From NCBI GenBank assembly GCA_031426735.1, contig JASJPK010000002.1, positions 1-64,000 of the forward strand: DNA of 64,000 bases, given 5' to 3'. Positions within the stretch are counted from its first letter, which is position 1. Every line of letters begins with the position of its first letter. Source of the stretch: PFJX01 sp031426735. GTDB lineage: Bacteria; Pseudomonadota; Gammaproteobacteria; Burkholderiales; Thiobacillaceae. Shown here one piece after another: positions 61,850-64,000 of this stretch. The notes under the pieces are model-generated. The model had not been told where the DNA came from, did not search any database, and saw only the letters and a list, made by a program, of their open reading frames with translations. Made by a program: the position numbers and the translations under genes.

Positions 61850-62653
61850 ATGAATAACGCAATCGACCAATACCGCATCGACAAAAAACCCTATTACCGC
61901 CCCGTCGCCGACGAGGTGGAGTTGTACGAAGCCGCCTACTCCGTGCGCATGCCGATGATGCTGAAAGGCCCCACCGGCTGCGGCAAGACCCGTTTCGTCG
62001 AATACATGGCGCACAAACTGGGCAAGCCGCTGATCACCGTCGCCTGCAACGAGGACATGACCGCCTCCGATCTGGTCGGCCGCTTCCTGCTTTCCGCCCA
62101 GGGCACCGAATGGCAGGACGGCCCGCTCGCCCTTGCCGCGCGCCACGGCGCCATCGTCTATCTCGACGAAGTGGTCGAGGCGCGGCAGGACACCACCGTG
62201 GTGATCCACCCGCTGACCGACAACCGGCGCGTACTGCCGCTGGAAAAGAAGGGCGAGCTGGTGCACGCGCATCCGGATTTCCAGTTGGTGATTTCCTACA
62301 ACCCCGGCTATCAGTCGCTGATGAAGGATCTCAAACAGTCGACCAAGCAACGCTTCGGCGGCCTCGATTTCACCTATCCGGAACACGCCGTCGAGAGCGA
62401 GATCGTCGCGCACGAATCCGGCGTCAGCCTCGATCTTGCCGGCAAGCTGGTTTCGATTGCCGAGCGTAGCCGCAACCTGAAGGGGCACGGCCTCGACGAA
62501 GGCCTCTCCACGCGCATGCTGATCTACGCCGGCAGCCTGATCGCCAAGGGCGTCAATCCGATAGCCGCCTGCCGCGTCGCGCTGGTGCGGCCGATCACCG
62601 ACGACCCGGACATGCGCGATGCGCTGGACGCGGCGGTGAGCACGTTCTTTTGA
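61850..62653 (+). CDS. cbbQ: CbbQ, AAA+ RuBisCO activase ATPase (form I module)
   Basis: The second CbbQ in the window: 267 residues, Walker A GPTGCGKT (residues 40-47), Walker B IVYLDEVVEA, ISYNPGYQSLMKDLKQSTKQ and NLKGHGLDEGLSTRML. It is highly similar to the form II copy, including length, and the pair probably arose by module duplication. GAAAGAGGAATCC precedes ATG 61850. It serves CbbLS. Confidence 0.96.
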   Translation: MNNAIDQYRIDKKPYYRPVADEVELYEAAYSVRMPMMLKGPTGCGKTRFVEYMAHKLGKPLITVACNEDMTASDLVGRFLLSAQGTEWQDGPLALAARHGAIVYLDEVVEARQDTTVVIHPLTDNRRVLPLEKKGELVHAHPDFQLVISYNPGYQSLMKDLKQSTKQRFGGLDFTYPEHAVESEIVAHESGVSLDLAGKLVSIAERSRNLKGHGLDEGLSTRMLIYAGSLIAKGVNPIAACRVALVRPITDDPDMRDALDAAVSTFF

Positions 62654-62655
62654 CC

Positions 62656-62736
62656 GTAGGGTGGGTTACGCCGGCAGGCCGTAACCCACCGTGGGTGACC
62701 GGCGGGTTACGCCGCGAGGCGGCTAACCCGCCCTAC
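62656..62736. repeat. Hairpin repeat between cbbQ and cbbO
   Basis: Arms GTAGGGTGGGTTACG and CTAACCCGCCCTAC enclose two inner copies of GGGTTAC / GTAACCC. It has the same plan as the element at 61251-61341, with a slightly different sequence. Confidence 0.9.
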
Positions 62737-62768
62737 ACGCTTCCGCCGGAATGACGAAAAGGAAATCC

Positions 62769-64000
62769 ATGTCCATACAACTCGCCGACTACGCCGAACT
62801 GCTGGAAGACCTGTCGCCGCACACTCGCCAGGCACTGGAAGCCAACTGGCACGACGCGGCCAAGATCTTCTCGCCGCGCGGACTGGATAACTACCTGAAA
62901 GGCGTGTCCGCCCTGCGCGGCCTTGGGCGCGGCGATGCGCTGGTGGAAACCTGGATCGGCCAAGCGCCGCAAGTGGCGAAGGAAGTCGGCGAGGATGTCA
63001 TCGCCGACCTTGCCACCGCATCGTTGATGCTGGCCTCGAAGACCTCCGGCGCGGTGATCGAACTGCTGCTCGCCAGCGCGCCGACCGCCGCCAACCGGCT
63101 GGGCGACGCGCAACTGTTCCTGAACTACCTGCAATTCATCAACACGCTGATCGCGCAGGCGCCGCGCGGCGTGCGGCCGATGCTGGACAAGCTGGAAGTG
63201 CTGTTCCAGCAACTGACGCTGGGCGGACTGCGCCGCTGGGCGCTGTGGGGCGCGCACGCGCACCGAACCGATTACGCGGAGCAGATCCGCTACTTCGGCC
63301 TGGAGTCGAAGGAATCGCTGGCGATGCTGCAGAAGGAGCGCAAGGGCACGCTGCTGGTCGACGTGCAGCGCCGCATCAACATGTATCTGCGTGCGCTGTG
63401 GGGACGCGATTTCTTCATGCGACCGACCTCGGGCGACTTCGAGAATCGCGAAGGCTACCGGCCGTATATCGAGGATTACCTGCTGCATCTGCCGGATGCG
63501 TTCGACGACTTCGCAATCCCTGTAGGGTACGACGCGCGCACCGTCGAAACGGGATCGGTGCGCACGGCGCCCCCTACCGAAGAACACGTTTCCGGCCTGG
63601 AGCTGTATCGCGCCACCGCCGCGCACTGCGCCGCGCACATCGTAGAAACGCAACAGCCGATCTCCGCCGAAGCGCTCAACCCGCTGCAGATGGCCGTCAT
63701 CAGTGTGGTCGAGGACGCCCGCGTCGAAGCCCTGTCGATCCGCCGTTTCCCTGGCCTGAAACAACTCTGGAGCAAGCTGCATACAGCCACACCGGAACTG
63801 CACGCCAGCGTCGGCGACTACCTCAACCGCCTCGCCCGCGCGCTGCTCGACGAAACCTATCCGGACGACGACCCGTGGATAGCCGAAGGCCGCGTGCTGT
63901 TCGCCAACGCGCAGGATCGTCTCGACAGCAATCACACGTCCTGGGAAATCGGCGTGCAGCTTGCCCATAGTCTCAGCAGCAAGAAGATCGCCTTCAACCC
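62769..64000 (+). CDS. cbbO: CbbO, VWA-domain RuBisCO activase subunit (form I module), partial
   Basis: The gene opens with ATG 62769 (MSIQLADYAELLEDLSPHTR) and stays open to the window end, giving about 410 residues of an expected ~770; the C-terminal VWA domain lies outside. It matches the form II CbbO over LLHLPDAFDDF, GLELYRATAAHCAAHIVETQ and VEDARVEALSIRRFPGLKQL. Between DDFAIP and VSGLELYRAT it carries an in-frame hairpin repeat (63522-63577), at the same linker as in the other CbbO. Function is as for the other copy. Confidence 0.93.
   Translation, partial: MSIQLADYAELLEDLSPHTRQALEANWHDAAKIFSPRGLDNYLKGVSALRGLGRGDALVETWIGQAPQVAKEVGEDVIADLATASLMLASKTSGAVIELLLASAPTAANRLGDAQLFLNYLQFINTLIAQAPRGVRPMLDKLEVLFQQLTLGGLRRWALWGAHAHRTDYAEQIRYFGLESKESLAMLQKERKGTLLVDVQRRINMYLRALWGRDFFMRPTSGDFENREGYRPYIEDYLLHLPDAFDDFAIPVGYDARTVETGSVRTAPPTEEHVSGLELYRATAAHCAAHIVETQQPISAEALNPLQMAVISVVEDARVEALSIRRFPGLKQLWSKLHTATPELHASVGDYLNRLARALLDETYPDDDPWIAEGRVLFANAQDRLDSNHTSWEIGVQLAHSLSSKKIAFN
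63522..63577. repeat. Hairpin repeat embedded in frame in cbbO
   Basis: Arms GTAGGGTACGACGCGCGCAC and GTGCGCACGGCGCCCCCTAC (imperfect complement) lie inside the coding frame of the form I cbbO and encode a polar linker. The element type is that of dispersed intergenic GTAGGG hairpins. Confidence 0.75.

Overview
The window looks like a chromosomal scaffold piece from a GC-rich, chemolithoautotrophic betaproteobacterium. The evidence is two complete RuBisCO modules (form II cbbM-cbbQ-cbbO and form I cbbL-cbbS-cbbQ-cbbO), two CbbR regulators, abundant c-type haem proteins, and housekeeping genes in the order common to sulfur- or iron-oxidising Thiobacillus/Sulfuricella/Gallionella-like lineages. 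The genus cannot be fixed from sequence reading alone. One 100-base N run (14849-14948) marks an assembly gap inside a repeat array.

Layout. 0-7.7 kb: thioredoxin, the MsrP/MsrQ methionine-sulfoxide repair pair, a PDC-sensor protein, a one-cysteine DksA with a long low-complexity N-terminus, MetA and RecQ. 7.7-10.4 kb: an AT-rich palindrome patch, a small monohaem cytochrome c, and a nine-haem cytochrome c fused to a membrane cytochrome b. 10.5-14.6 kb: a CreB-CreC-CreD operon and a DUF457-like membrane protein. 14.6-24.5 kb: the accessory region, with a tandem hairpin array, a NodB-deacetylase/caspase/TPR fusion, an AT-rich 983-residue protein with a restriction-nuclease-like N-terminus, a NERD-domain helicase, repeats, and a possible toxin remnant. 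24.5-26.4 kb: small conserved proteins including a rhodanese-ankyrin fusion. 26.5-31.3 kb: cbbM-cbbQ-cbbO on the minus strand. 31.7-41.5 kb: an EF-hand/BON protein, a giant MalQ-TreY fusion, GAF and HDOD proteins, and PurB. 41.5-46.2 kb: dnaX-ybaB-recR, interrupted by a DUF433 fragment and a DUF4160/DUF2442 pair, then PagL and the SRP RNA gene. 46.2-47.5 kb: aroG behind an apparent phenylalanine attenuator. 47.5-57.7 kb: TamA/TamB, a desaturase, MscS, a phospholipase D-like protein and an RsmB-type methyltransferase. 57.7-64 kb: two divergent cbbR genes and cbbL-cbbS-cbbQ-cbbO, the last running off the window.

How it fits together. The two RuBisCO forms differ in CO2 and O2 preference, and each has its own CbbQ/CbbO activase. 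No cbbR lies beside cbbM. However, the ATAAG-N6-CTTAT box upstream of cbbM recurs upstream of the first cbbR, while a different CAAAC-N6-GTTTG box sits before cbbL, which suggests one regulator per RuBisCO. Several families of 60-100 bp hairpin repeats are scattered between genes, and hairpins also occur in frame at the same linker of both CbbO proteins. The best candidates for undescribed biology are the 983-residue nuclease-like protein with its NERD-helicase neighbour and the NodB-caspase-TPR fusion.
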